From the NCBI RefSeq assembly GCF_001613205.1, contig NZ_BDBX01000004.1, positions 248,001 to 312,000 on the forward strand: DNA of 64,000 bases. Reading direction: 5' to 3'. Below are positions 52,050 to 61,333 of the stretch, piece after piece (the first letter of the stretch is position 1; each line of letters begins with the position of its first letter). The translations under genes were made by a program, and so were the position numbers. A model generated the notes under the pieces. It ran no database searches. It worked only from the letters and a program-made list of their open reading frames with translations, and was not told the origin of the DNA. This DNA is from Nocardia sienata NBRC 100364 (GTDB lineage Bacteria > Actinomycetota > Actinomycetes > Mycobacteriales > Mycobacteriaceae).

Positions 52050-53267
52050 ATGACCGTCGACACGACCAGAACCAAGCTGACGCTATCCGGCCAGCCCATG
52101 TCCGCGCCACTACAGGATGTGCGCAAATTGTCCCGCCACATGGTGGGCCATTTCGTGGAGAACGTGGTCCCCTGTGGCACGCTGCCGGGAGATGCCATCC
52201 ACGGCGATGTCACCACCATCACCCGGACCTGCCTCGAACTTGCCGTCAGCATGCTGGACGGTAAGGACATTCCGGAGAAGACGCGGCGGCTGGAGAACGC
52301 CGCCGCCGGCTGGGCGCGCGAAGGCGTCCCGATCGACACCATCCACCATGCCGTGCACGAAGGTTTCCGGCTCGGCCTGGACCTGGTGGTGTCCCATGCG
52401 ACCGTCACCGACTATTCGGCACTGGTCGACGGCGCCAAGCTGGTCGTCGAGATGCTGGACAAGATGACCGTCTGTATCTCCATGGCCTACGTCCGCGAAC
52501 TGCGGTCGGTGGTGAGCGAACACCACACCGCAGTGCACACCCTGACCTCGGCGCTACTGGGCGGGCACAGCACCTCCACCATGGCCCGCGAATGCGGGAT
52601 CGAGATCGCTCCCGCCTACACCGTGCTGGCGATGGCCATTCCGGCCCACCCGGACGAAGCGATCCCGGCACTGGACGGCAAGGTGGTCGCGCGGCGCAAA
52701 CTGCGCCGTGTCCAGGCCGAACTGGCTACGCGCTGCGGGGATTCGGCGCTGTCGCTGCTGAGCGTCGACGGAGGCACCGTCCTGCTGCCCGCCGAGATCC
52801 TGACCGGCGAGCAACTCGACGAGCTGGTCGCGCAACTGTCGCGGGCGGCCCAGGTGCCGGTCAGCGCCGCGGTGGTGGAGGCGCCCACGGCGGAGGTGCC
52901 CTCGGCGGCGGATCAGGCCCACGAACTGCTGGATATGGTCCAGCGGCTCGACTGTGTGCCCGGACTGTACCGGTTCGACGATATGGCGCTGGAATACCAG
53001 CTGACCCGGCCCGGTCCCGGCCGCGAATACCTGGGATCGCTGCTGGATCCGCTCGACGATCATCCGGAACTGCTGGAGACCCTGCAGCGCCACATCAGCA
53101 ACAACCTGAACCGGCAGCGCACCGCGCGCCTCATGCACATCCACACCAACACCATCGACTACCGGCTCAAACGGGTCGCCCAGCTCACCGGCTTCGATCC
53201 CACGCAGCCGTCGGGTCTGTGGTATCTGCGGTCCGCGCTGGTCGCGCGCAGCTACCGGGCGAGCTGA
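52050..53267 (+). CDS. PucR/CdaR-type transcriptional regulator
   Basis: 405 residues from ATG 52050, with AAGGAG upstream. An N-terminal helical sensor domain (about 10-165) holds ENAAAGWAREGVPIDTIHHAVHEGF and KLVVEMLDKMTVCISMAYVRELRS; a middle GGDEF-like region follows; the C-terminal HTH_30 (about 335-400) is LQRHISNNLNRQRTARLMHIHTNTIDYRLKRV, with recognition block HTNTIDYRLKRV. It is likely a sensor-regulator of stress or nitrogen-type signals. The N-terminal domain is duplicated as the separate convergent gene. Confidence 0.88.
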   Translation: MTVDTTRTKLTLSGQPMSAPLQDVRKLSRHMVGHFVENVVPCGTLPGDAIHGDVTTITRTCLELAVSMLDGKDIPEKTRRLENAAAGWAREGVPIDTIHHAVHEGFRLGLDLVVSHATVTDYSALVDGAKLVVEMLDKMTVCISMAYVRELRSVVSEHHTAVHTLTSALLGGHSTSTMARECGIEIAPAYTVLAMAIPAHPDEAIPALDGKVVARRKLRRVQAELATRCGDSALSLLSVDGGTVLLPAEILTGEQLDELVAQLSRAAQVPVSAAVVEAPTAEVPSAADQAHELLDMVQRLDCVPGLYRFDDMALEYQLTRPGPGREYLGSLLDPLDDHPELLETLQRHISNNLNRQRTARLMHIHTNTIDYRLKRVAQLTGFDPTQPSGLWYLRSALVARSYRAS

Positions 53268-53270
53268 CCT

Positions 53271-53735
53271 TTACGCCGGCTCCTGACCGCTGCGTACCTG
53301 CGCGACATAGGCGCGCGACACCGCCGCGGTCAGCGTATCGAGCACATCGACCACGAAACATCCGTCCACGCTGTCGGCCGCGGTGTCCAAGGTCTGGCGC
53401 GCTGCCGAACTACGCAGACCCAGACCACTTTTCACCCCTTCGTGCAGAGCGTGCTGAATGATCTCGAGCGGCACCTCCTCGCGCGCCCACCGCGCGGCGG
53501 CCAGCTCGAGCCGGGCCAGTATCCGACGTCCGGACGGATCCGAATCGTCGAGCAGCGCCAGCGCCATGCCCAGCCCCACCCGGAAAGCTGTCTCGAAGTC
53601 CGATCCGGGCCGTTCGCGTGCCACCGGGCGAGCGCCGTCGGCCGACCAGATCCGTATCAGCTCCGCCGGCTCCGGCACCTCGAATATGTGCCCGGGCTCC
53701 TCCGGCTCGCGGTCGTACTGCTCACCCGTGCACAT
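53271..53735 (-). CDS. Stand-alone PucR-sensor-domain protein
   Basis: 154 residues from ATG 53735, with GGAGGGAG upstream. Residues 45-145 align well by eye to the sensor part of the convergent PucR-type protein: AAARWAREEVPLEIIQHALHEG to AAAGWAREGVPIDTIHHAVHEG (split here for length), and VVDVLDTLTAAVSRAYVAQVRS to VVEMLDKMTVCISMAYVRELRS. It lacks the HTH. Such a solo domain could compete for the same signal or dimerise with the regulator and inactivate it. The stop codons are three bases apart. Confidence 0.75.
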   Translation of the reverse strand: MCTGEQYDREPEEPGHIFEVPEPAELIRIWSADGARPVARERPGSDFETAFRVGLGMALALLDDSDPSGRRILARLELAAARWAREEVPLEIIQHALHEGVKSGLGLRSSAARQTLDTAADSVDGCFVVDVLDTLTAAVSRAYVAQVRSGQEPA

Positions 53736-53972
53736 ACGTGCTCCCTCCACCAGTGACCGGCAACCGATATGGACAAACGTACAGTTACCCACCTTTCTCC
53801 GGCCGACACATCGCCCGGACTTCGGTCCACCTCGGAACTCGGGTCGGCAAAGATAGTGAGACGTCCCATCAACAGATACTTCGGTTTCGTGCCGCCGCCC
53901 ACCGGCACCGACCGAGCACCGGGCCCGGCCCACGACGCGCGCCCCGCCGCGTTCCCCGGTTAAGGTGCGGCG

Positions 53973-54749
53973 GTGGATACCGGTGATCTGATAGACCGCA
54001 GCAGTTCCATCGCGGAGCGGCTCACGACGACCCAGGCGGCGCCGCCCTCGTGGCTGGTACTCGCCACCGCCGTGGCGGCGCTGGTCCTGGTGGCCTACGG
54101 CCCACTCTGGCGGATCACCCGCAATGTGGTCACCATCGCGCACGAGGGCGGACACGCGCTGGTGGCGCTGCTGAGCGGACGCCGGCTCAATGCCATCACC
54201 CTGCATTCGGACACCTCGGGACTCACGGTGTCCAGTGGAAAACCCTACGGGCTCGGTATGATCCTGACCGCACTCGCCGGCTACCCGGCTCCTCCCCTGG
54301 TGGGACTCGGATTCGCCGCGCTGCTGGGCGCCGGGCGCATCACCCTTATGCTGTGGACCGCGATCGCCGCGCTGGCCGTGATGCTCGTGATGATCCGGAA
54401 CGTATACGGCGTCGTCTCCGTGGTCACCACCGGCGCACTGGTTTTCGCGGTGTCGTGGTTCGGTTCCGATACGCTGCAGGCCGGCTTCGCCTACCTGGCG
54501 ACCTGGCTGCTGTTGCTGGCCGGCAGCCGCCCGGTACTGGAACTGCAGCGCACCCGCTCCCGGATGCGCGACGGCACCACCGATGCCGACCAACTGGCCC
54601 GGCTCACCCGGCTCCCGGGCCTGTTCTGGGTGATCGTCTTCCTGGCCGTCGCCCTCGGCGCGCTCGTGGCGGGAGCGGGCCTGCTGCTGTCGGCGACCGC
54701 GGGAATCTGCCTGCCGGTCCCCAACGGCGCGGAGTGCCCGGCGAACTGA
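53973..54749 (+). CDS. M50-like membrane metalloprotease
   Basis: 258 residues from a GTG at 53973. About six hydrophobic helices. The zinc motif HEGGH (57-61) lies in the second helix, ITRNVVTIAHEGGHALVALLSG, split here as ITRNVVTIA plus HEGGH, and a Pro-Gly region GYPAPPLVGLG follows as in M50B proteases. The late Asp ligand is not certain. It probably cuts membrane proteins within the bilayer. No clear substrate in the area. Confidence 0.8.
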   Translation: MDTGDLIDRSSSIAERLTTTQAAPPSWLVLATAVAALVLVAYGPLWRITRNVVTIAHEGGHALVALLSGRRLNAITLHSDTSGLTVSSGKPYGLGMILTALAGYPAPPLVGLGFAALLGAGRITLMLWTAIAALAVMLVMIRNVYGVVSVVTTGALVFAVSWFGSDTLQAGFAYLATWLLLLAGSRPVLELQRTRSRMRDGTTDADQLARLTRLPGLFWVIVFLAVALGALVAGAGLLLSATAGICLPVPNGAECPAN

Positions 54750-54765
54750 TTCCGCCGGGCCGCGC

Positions 54766-55542
54766 TCAGCCGGCGCTCTCGGCCTCGGCGAGTTCCTTCT
54801 TCCAGACCCGGAAGCTCTCCTCGGTCCGGCCGCGGCGCCAGTACCCGGAGATGGAGGCGAACTGCGCGGAGACACCGCGTTCCTTGCGGATGTAGGGGCG
54901 CAGATTGTGCATCACGGCCTGCGCCTCGCCGTGGATGAAGACCTGTACCCGGCCCGGCAGCCACGGCGCCGCCCGGACCGCGCCGATCAGAGGCGCGTTA
55001 TCACCGGCGCGGTCGTCGCCGACCTCGTGCGCGGCGCCGCCGCGGTGTACCCAGGTGACGTCCACCAGCGCCTTGGAGGTGAGGGGTATCTCGTCTGCCG
55101 GGTCCGCGACCTCGATGAACACCTTCGCGGGCGCCCCCTCGGGCAGCGCTTCCACGGCGGCGGAGATGGCGGGCAGCGCAGCCTCGTCACCGGCGAGCAG
55201 ATGCCAGTCGGCGTCCGCGCGGGGGGCGTAGGCCCCACCGGGGCCGAAGAATGTGACCTGCTCACCGGGCTGTACCGCGGCAGCCCAAGGACCCGCGATG
55301 CCCTCGTCGCCGTGCACCACGAAGTCGATGGCGATCTCGCGGGCCGCGGTGTCCACCGAACGGACCGTGTACGTACGCATCACTTCGCCGTCGGGGCGGT
55401 CGAACAGCAGTTTCACATACGCGTCGGTGAACTCGCTCGCGTCGAAATCGTCGAATCCGGGATCACCAAGATACACCCGCACGATATGTGGGCCGAGCCA
55501 TTCCGTCCGGGCGACGGTCATGGTCGTGCGCTTTCTGGCCAT
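54766..55542 (-). CDS. Siderophore-interacting FAD/NAD(P)H reductase (ViuB-like)
   Basis: 258 residues; ATG 55542 follows GAAGGAGG. The N-terminal FAD-binding domain has YVKLLFDRP and the RTYTVRSVD FAD loop (RxYTxR), then HGDEGIAGPWAAAVQPGEQVTFFGPGGAY split into the phosphate region; the C-terminal SIP domain carries HLLAGDEAALPAI, FIHGEAQAV and SGYWRRGRTEESF. It reduces ferric siderophores to free iron in the cytosol. An iron box directly upstream supports iron-starvation control. Confidence 0.95.
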   Translation of the reverse strand: MARKRTTMTVARTEWLGPHIVRVYLGDPGFDDFDASEFTDAYVKLLFDRPDGEVMRTYTVRSVDTAAREIAIDFVVHGDEGIAGPWAAAVQPGEQVTFFGPGGAYAPRADADWHLLAGDEAALPAISAAVEALPEGAPAKVFIEVADPADEIPLTSKALVDVTWVHRGGAAHEVGDDRAGDNAPLIGAVRAAPWLPGRVQVFIHGEAQAVMHNLRPYIRKERGVSAQFASISGYWRRGRTEESFRVWKKELAEAESAG

Positions 55543-55554
55543 CCGGCCTCCTTC

Positions 55555-55573
55555 GATAATTAGGCTTACCTAA
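55555..55573. promoter_or_regulatory. IdeR/DtxR-type iron box
   Basis: TTAGGCTTACCTAA (55560-55573) with its left flank matches 14 of 19 positions of the IdeR consensus, by my count. It starts 13 bases before the siderophore-interacting gene and lies 121 bases before the divergent PapA-like gene. Confidence 0.72.
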
Positions 55574-55693
55574 GCGAACGTACCAGCCCGGCTCGGGCGG
55601 TTTTGTAGCGTCCGTCTCGTCCTGACCGAAATATCCGGCAAGGAACCGTTTTTGGGTTAACCTCACACAAACTTCCGGACGAAGGCACCGATC

Positions 55694-56935
55694 ATGACCG
55701 CGGCAACTGTCATCCGCCCGCTGGCGCCCAGCGAACAGATCTTCGCATTCAGCGAGGTCTTCGTCGGATACTGCGCCCGAATGTCCGGGCGGATCGACCT
55801 CAGCGCCCTGGCCGCCGCTTTCGAGGTCCTGGTCACGGCCCATCCGATCCTCGGAGCGCAGCTCGCGCCCACCGAGCCGGTCGGGCACACCCTGGTCACC
55901 TCCGGCCCGCCCGAGATCGTGCTGACCGTCGCCGACGGCGATCCGGAACAGCTACTCACCGGCGCCGAACCGGATCAGCGGCGAGCCCTGGGCACGCTGC
56001 ACGTGGTGCGGTCGGGCGATAGCGCGAGCGTTACATTGCTGGTGCACCACAGCATTGCCGACGCCACCCATGCCCTGCACCTGCTCGAGCAGTTGTGGCA
56101 CTGCTATGTGGCCGCCGCGGCCGGGCGGGTTCCCACACTCCCGCCCACCAGGCAACCGATACCGGTGGAGGACCTGCTCACCGGCCGCGGAGTCGTGCGC
56201 CGGGCCGTTCCCGGGGGTACCGAGCCGCCGCGGGCGGCACCGCCGCTGCCGCCGGCGGCTGCGCTGAACGCGAACGAACACCCTTATCCGCCCTTGCTCA
56301 CTACCCGCTGCCGGTTGAGCCGCGAGCAGACCGCCGCGCTCGTCGCGTACGGGCACCGGGAGGGGGTCACGGTACACAGTCTGGTGGCAGCAGCCCTGCT
56401 GCTCACCGAATCCGAGGCCCGGCAGCTACCGGTCGACGAACTGCTGTGTTCGTACTCGGTGGATCTGCGGCGTCGGGTCCGGCCCCCCATCGCCCCGACC
56501 GAGGGAACAAATGTGCTGGGCTTCGCCACCTACCGGCCCGTTCCCGGCACCGAGGCCACCCTCCCGGCCCTGGCCCGCGGAGTTTTCGACGCGTTACGCA
56601 CCGACCTCGCCTCCGGCTACATCCAGCAGACCCCGCTCCAGCTCCCCGACACCCTGGCCGCCCCGCCGGCCAACCCGTTCGACACGGTGATGACCACGAA
56701 CTGGGGTCGATTACCCCGGCTGTCGGTGCCTACGCTCCGCATCCACGACTTCCGTACCACCATGATCGCCAAACACGATCCGACCGGACGCCGCCCCCCG
56801 CAGGCCGGCGGCGGCACCAGCATCATCACCACCTACGACGACCGTCTCAGCGTCGAAATCCACCATCCCCCCGAGTTCACTCCGGTGCAGACACCCCGGA
56901 TCGCACAGCTGGAGAATCTGCTCACCCGCCTGTGA
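55694..56935 (+). CDS. PapA-like acyltransferase (condensation superfamily)
   Basis: 413 residues. The acyltransferase motif HHSIAD (118-123, HHxxxD) and the later MTTNWGRL and SVEIHHPPEFTPVQ region match the PapA5 group of mycobacteria, which moves acyl chains to phthiocerol-type alcohols. Size is right for this group. In Nocardia such enzymes occur in siderophore or lipid assembly, so the iron box between it and the divergent siderophore reductase suggests an acyl step in siderophore synthesis. The substrate cannot be named. A hairpin follows the gene. Confidence 0.82.
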   Translation: MTAATVIRPLAPSEQIFAFSEVFVGYCARMSGRIDLSALAAAFEVLVTAHPILGAQLAPTEPVGHTLVTSGPPEIVLTVADGDPEQLLTGAEPDQRRALGTLHVVRSGDSASVTLLVHHSIADATHALHLLEQLWHCYVAAAAGRVPTLPPTRQPIPVEDLLTGRGVVRRAVPGGTEPPRAAPPLPPAAALNANEHPYPPLLTTRCRLSREQTAALVAYGHREGVTVHSLVAAALLLTESEARQLPVDELLCSYSVDLRRRVRPPIAPTEGTNVLGFATYRPVPGTEATLPALARGVFDALRTDLASGYIQQTPLQLPDTLAAPPANPFDTVMTTNWGRLPRLSVPTLRIHDFRTTMIAKHDPTGRRPPQAGGGTSIITTYDDRLSVEIHHPPEFTPVQTPRIAQLENLLTRL

Positions 56936-56944
56936 CCCTTTCGA

Positions 56945-56989
56945 GCCGGTGCGATCGTCCCGAGGCGTCGCTGCCGAGCGATCACCGGC
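56945..56989. terminator. Terminator hairpin between PapA-like and phosphoesterase genes
   Basis: GCCGGTGCGATCG (56945-56957) pairs with CGATCACCGGC (56979-56989), with one bulged C in the left arm. It lies between convergent genes. Confidence 0.5.
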
Positions 56990-57053
56990 GCGAGACCGCG
57001 AGCTCGAGCACCTCCCACGGCACGGACAGACCGGGAAATCGGCACCGGGCGGT

Positions 57054-58418
57054 TCAGACTCCCTGGAGCGAGGCCAGCTCGAGCACTGTGATGTCCGACG
57101 GAGCCGCCACCCGCACCGGCGGACCCCAGGCACCGGCGCCACGCGTCACATACAGCGCGGTCGCCCCGTACAGTTCCAGTCCCGCCACGGTCGGGTTGGG
57201 CAGACGCGCGATCAGATTTCCCGGCCACAGCTGGCCCCCGTGGGTGTGCCCGGACAATTGCAGGTCGACCCCGTATGCCACGGACTCGTGGACCACGACC
57301 GGCTGGTGGGCCAGCAGCACACAGGCTCGACCGGTGTCCCGGCCGTCGAGGGCCGCTGCGAAATCGGGCCCCCGGCCGATACTGGTTCCCCTCGGATCGT
57401 CGACCCCGGCGAGATCGAAGTCCGGCAGCGACACCCGATCGTTGAGCAGCACCTTCATCCCCAGTTCACCGGCTCGGGCGAGCCACGCGTCGGCGTCGGC
57501 GAAATATTCGTGGTTGCCCGGTACGTAATAGGTGCCCAAGGGGGCGGTCAGACCGGCCAGCGGTTCGGTTTCGGACCGCAAATCCTCCACCGTGCCGTCG
57601 GCGAGATCGCCGACGACCGCGATGAGATCCGGACGCGTGTCGTTCACCGTGCGCACCACCCGTTCGCAGAATGCGCGGCCCAGCGCCGGACCCAGATGAA
57701 GATCGCTGACCAGGGCGATCCTCAGGCCGTGAGCCTGTGCGGGCAGTTTCGCCAGCGGTACTGTGACCCGTCGAACCACCGGCCCGTTCATCACCCCGTA
57801 GGTACCGGTCCCCACGATCGCACCGGCCGCGATCACAGTGGCGGCGGCGGCCAACCGGGAGACGAGCAGACGTCGCGACAAGGGACGCGATCCCGGTGGC
57901 GGCGCCTGGCCGGATACCGCGGCTCCGGATTCCATTCCGGTGGGGGCCGGACCGGGCCGGAGGGTGCTCGTACCGTGCGATTCGCCCACCGTGGCGCCGA
58001 CCGGCTGCGGTGTCACTCCCGCTTCGACGGCTCCGGGCGCCGCGTCCGCGGTGGTGGGCATTTCGCCCCCACCGGCCGGTGCGGCGGTGCCGGCGTCGCG
58101 CCGGACCAGGCCCCGCAGCAGCAGCGGCCGGACGACCTCCCCGGCCAGCACACCGAGCAGCAGATAGAGGAACAGCGCCGCCCACAGGAACCCGGGCCAG
58201 GTCAGCCAGCGCCATTCTGCTCGATCCACCTCGGCGAACATCACGCCGAAAGCACCGCACATCGCGATCGCGCCGGCCCCCAGGACGATACCGCCGGGTA
58301 TCCGCCAGCGAGATCCGTCCCGCGTGGTGTCGCGAACGAGCCGCCGCCACAGGTACCAGTGCAGCCCGGCGATCAACCACGCCACGGCCAGTCCGGTGAG
58401 CACGGAAACTACTACCAC
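57054..58418 (-). CDS. Membrane metallophosphoesterase
   Basis: About 454 residues if read from the GTG near 58418, chosen because GAGAGG lies before it and the first membrane helix begins at once; an ATG at 58565 adds 49 residues without coding signs. Five membrane helices precede a Pro/Ala loop, then the phosphoesterase domain: DLHLG, GDLADG, GNHEYF, LAHQP and SGHTHGGQLW give the two-metal centre. It faces the outer side, like YkuE/YaeI-type enzymes. Substrate is likely a lipid or nucleotide phosphate. Convergent with the PapA-like gene. Confidence 0.88.
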   Translation of the reverse strand: MVVVSVLTGLAVAWLIAGLHWYLWRRLVRDTTRDGSRWRIPGGIVLGAGAIAMCGAFGVMFAEVDRAEWRWLTWPGFLWAALFLYLLLGVLAGEVVRPLLLRGLVRRDAGTAAPAGGGEMPTTADAAPGAVEAGVTPQPVGATVGESHGTSTLRPGPAPTGMESGAAVSGQAPPPGSRPLSRRLLVSRLAAAATVIAAGAIVGTGTYGVMNGPVVRRVTVPLAKLPAQAHGLRIALVSDLHLGPALGRAFCERVVRTVNDTRPDLIAVVGDLADGTVEDLRSETEPLAGLTAPLGTYYVPGNHEYFADADAWLARAGELGMKVLLNDRVSLPDFDLAGVDDPRGTSIGRGPDFAAALDGRDTGRACVLLAHQPVVVHESVAYGVDLQLSGHTHGGQLWPGNLIARLPNPTVAGLELYGATALYVTRGAGAWGPPVRVAAPSDITVLELASLQGV

Positions 58419-58649
58419 CGAGGATGCCTCTCCCGACCGATTGATTGTGCGGCTGATGAATCTACCCCTCGCCGCCCGGCCCACCGTGCCCCCCGCACCC
58501 GTTACCGCACCGAATGGGGGCACGCGCACCCGCGATACCGATCCGGCAACTCTGAATAACTCCATGTAACCGTGGCTATCGGGACGTCCGGCATCACACC
58601 GGCATTCGCGTCGCCGCGCCGGCGCCGCCCACGGCAGGCATGGTCGGCA

Positions 58650-60827
58650 TCACACCGATCCGGTGACCCCCAGCCCGCCGAGACCGGACGGTGGCAGCTC
58701 CCCGTCCTGCCGTCCGGCGAGCAGCCATTTCAAGATCTTTCCCGTTTCTCCGCGTGGCAGCGCCGACATGAAGGTCACGTCCCGGGGCACCGAGAACCGG
58801 CTCAGCCGATGCCGGATATAGGTGCGCACCATATCCGAATCCAATCCGGCCCCTTCGTGCTTCACCACGAACGCCGCGAGTCGCTGACCGAATTCGGGGT
58901 CCGGGACACCCACCACGGCGACCTCGCTGACCTGGGGCAGATGCGCCAGGGCCTCCTCCACCGGCCGCGGGAAGACGTTCTCGCCCCCGGAGATGATCAT
59001 CTCGTCGTCCCGGCCGGCGATGAACAACCGGCCGTTGACGTCGAAGTATCCGAGGTCGCCGGTGTCGAGCATGCCGTATGCCTCATCGGGCGGCGCGGAA
59101 TTGACATAGCCGTCGAACAGCATGTGGTTACCGACGAAGATATGCCCGGTGGCGCCGATCGGCACCGGTTTGTGGTCGGGTCCGAGTACCGATACGCGGG
59201 TGCCCAGCGGCGGCCGCCCGGCGGTGGTGGGCGCGAAGCGTAGATCGGCAGGGGTGGCGATGGTCGCCCAGGAGACCTCGGTGGAGCCGTAGACGTTGTA
59301 GAGGATATCGCCGTAGGTATCCATGAACCGCAGCACCGTGGCCCCGGCCAGCGGCGCCCCGCAACTGATCACCTGGCGCAGGCTGGAGGTGTCGTAGCGG
59401 GCGCGTACCTCCGCAGGCAGATCCAGGATGCGATTCACCATGGTGGGTACCACGATCACAGTGGCCACCCGGTGTTCGGCGACCGCGCGCAGGCAGTCCT
59501 CGGCATCGAAACGTTCCGGCAGCACCACCGTGCACCGCAGCGCGGTACTGAGCTGCAACCCGGCCAGCCCCCAGGTGTGGAACAGCGGCGCCGGGATGAG
59601 CATCGTCGATTCCATCTCCATCGGGATCCGCGACAGCAGCGCGGCGATGGTGCCGAACCCCTTGGGATGCGGCCGGCGCGCGCCCTTCGGGATTCCGCTG
59701 GTACCGGAGGTGAGCACGATCAGGCGGCCGGGATTGGCGGGTTGGCGAAACTCCGTCTCCCCCATCTCGATCAAATCCTCGAGGGTGTACCGACCGGGGA
59801 ACGGCGGCCGCAGATCGGTGTTGTACCGGGGCAGGTCGTCGTGCAGATACTGCACCAGTTGTTCGAGGTCGCCGTCGACGAACAGGGCCGAGAGCCGGTG
59901 CCGCTGCACGATCTGTTCGATGGTGCGCGCGGAAAGGCCGGCATTGAGCAGGGCGACATCCACACCGAGTTTGCCGGCGGCCACCATCGTTTCGACCATG
60001 CCGGCGTGATTGCGGGACAACAGTCCGATCGCGTCACCGGCACCCAGTCCGACGGCCGCCATCGCACCGGCCAGGGCGGTGCTGCGCCGGTCCAACTCGG
60101 CGAAGGTGCGGGACCCCTGATCGTCGATCACGGCGAGCCGGGCCGGGGCGTACGCTGCGCCGGCCGCATAGCCCCCCGCCATGTTGAAACCCCATTTGTT
60201 CAGTGACAACAACTGTTTCATCACCGCATTGGGCCGGGTGCGCACCACACCGCTGACGGTGACCTGACGCAGCACCTCGAGCTGGCGGCGGACCAGCGAG
60301 CCCTCGCCGTTGACCACCGTGGACGTACGCGCGCCGCGCAATATATCGGCGATCCGGCGCAGGCCTTCGGCGGTCCAGTCCTGGATCGCCGAATTCGACA
60401 GCGCGGTGAGGTGCCGATGCACCCGCCCCGGCGCGAAGAAGGTGATCGATACGGTGCTGCGGTCACCTTCTCCGTACATCCGCAGCGCCGCGAAACTGCC
60501 GATCTCCGGTGCGTGCAATTCCAGGCTCTCGTACCACCGGCCGGTGACCACGCGCACGCGCAGCACCCGGATCCCGGCCTCGGGCGTGCCGAGCCGGAAT
60601 TCGAACACCGGCTCCGCACCGGGCAGGTCCAGCCTGGAGCAGGCGCCGATGCCGGTGAATACCCGCGGATAGGTCTGCGGGTCGAGGAGCAGCTCCCAGA
60701 CAGCGGCACGCGCTGCGGGGATCTCCGCGACCAGGTCGATGACGTCGGTAACCAACTCCCGCAACTTCTCGTCGGCCCGCAACGAACAACTGGGTCGGCG
60801 GGGTAACCCATCTATAATGTCTCTCAC
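58650..60827 (-). CDS. SRPBCC-acyl-CoA ligase fusion (FadD-type)
   Basis: 725 residues from a GTG at 60827; a TTG 17 codons later is also possible, and ATTATAGAT there could be a promoter. Residues 20-175 form an SRPBCC/START-like barrel (VWELLLDPQTYPRVFTG to EGLRRIADIL). From 220 on, an AMP-dependent ligase follows: LTSGTSGIPKGA near 368-380, YNVYGSTEVSWAT, LDTGDLGYFDVNGRLFIAGRDDE, and the C-terminal lysine GETGKILKW. The ligase activates a carboxylic acid to acyl-CoA; the barrel may deliver or bind the acid. Such a fusion is unusual. A TetR-like dyad lies upstream. Confidence 0.85.
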   Translation of the reverse strand: MRDIIDGLPRRPSCSLRADEKLRELVTDVIDLVAEIPAARAAVWELLLDPQTYPRVFTGIGACSRLDLPGAEPVFEFRLGTPEAGIRVLRVRVVTGRWYESLELHAPEIGSFAALRMYGEGDRSTVSITFFAPGRVHRHLTALSNSAIQDWTAEGLRRIADILRGARTSTVVNGEGSLVRRQLEVLRQVTVSGVVRTRPNAVMKQLLSLNKWGFNMAGGYAAGAAYAPARLAVIDDQGSRTFAELDRRSTALAGAMAAVGLGAGDAIGLLSRNHAGMVETMVAAGKLGVDVALLNAGLSARTIEQIVQRHRLSALFVDGDLEQLVQYLHDDLPRYNTDLRPPFPGRYTLEDLIEMGETEFRQPANPGRLIVLTSGTSGIPKGARRPHPKGFGTIAALLSRIPMEMESTMLIPAPLFHTWGLAGLQLSTALRCTVVLPERFDAEDCLRAVAEHRVATVIVVPTMVNRILDLPAEVRARYDTSSLRQVISCGAPLAGATVLRFMDTYGDILYNVYGSTEVSWATIATPADLRFAPTTAGRPPLGTRVSVLGPDHKPVPIGATGHIFVGNHMLFDGYVNSAPPDEAYGMLDTGDLGYFDVNGRLFIAGRDDEMIISGGENVFPRPVEEALAHLPQVSEVAVVGVPDPEFGQRLAAFVVKHEGAGLDSDMVRTYIRHRLSRFSVPRDVTFMSALPRGETGKILKWLLAGRQDGELPPSGLGGLGVTGSV

Positions 60828-60841
60828 AATAACTCGGTGCC

Positions 60842-60869
60842 ACCGTTGTTACCAGTGAGTAGCAACGGT
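60842..60869. promoter_or_regulatory. 28 bp dyad before the SRPBCC-ligase gene
   Basis: ACCGTTG (60842-60848) and CAACGGT (60863-60869) are perfect arms; adjacent TAC and GTA extend the match with one mismatch. It has the size of a TetR-type operator. It begins 14 bases before the ligase GTG. Confidence 0.55.
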
Positions 60870-61057
60870 CTGTGAAAGGTCACGAAGCCGTTTGCCCGGC
60901 GTTCACCACAGCTGCCGAACCGGCCGTTGGAGGTTGTCCAAGCCCACCGACCGCCCCGGTGTGAAAACTCCCAGCGACCGCTCACTCTGCCCGTACCGCT
61001 GTTGTGCGCGAACTACATTCGGCCGCATACCACTCGAATGCGATCCGGAGGACCACG

Positions 61058-61276
61058 ATGCACCAGACCCGACGCCGGGTGGCCATCACCCAAATCGACG
61101 AGATCCTCGACTATTTCGGCAAATGCGCGTCGTGCGGGTATCCGGCCCGCGCCGAATCCACCAGGCGCGTATTCGACAACGGCGAAATCGAGACCCATGT
61201 CATCGCCAGCTGCTCGCTACCCTGCGGCTGGTCCGATCGGGTATCGCCCACCCGGATGACCGGTCCGGCCGCCTGA
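61058..61276 (+). CDS. Small Cys-motif protein, probable metal binder
   Basis: 72 residues from ATG 61058, with GGAGG eight bases upstream. CASC (22-25 region: GKCASCGYPARAES) and CSLPC near residue 52 give two Cys pairs, enough for a zinc site; one His (ETHVIASC) is near the second pair. No known family came to mind. It lies between the divergent SRPBCC-ligase and the LLM enzyme and has coding signs, so it is probably a real gene. Confidence 0.7.
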   Translation: MHQTRRRVAITQIDEILDYFGKCASCGYPARAESTRRVFDNGEIETHVIASCSLPCGWSDRVSPTRMTGPAA

Positions 61277-61333
61277 CCCACCGGGGTATGCCACCCGCGG
61301 CCGCCGGCGGACCCGTGCGGCACGATGAGGCCT

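Noticed and set aside
55641..55670. GGTTAACC-containing stretch as a second iron box
   Set aside because: Matches the IdeR consensus only at the centre; too weak to call.
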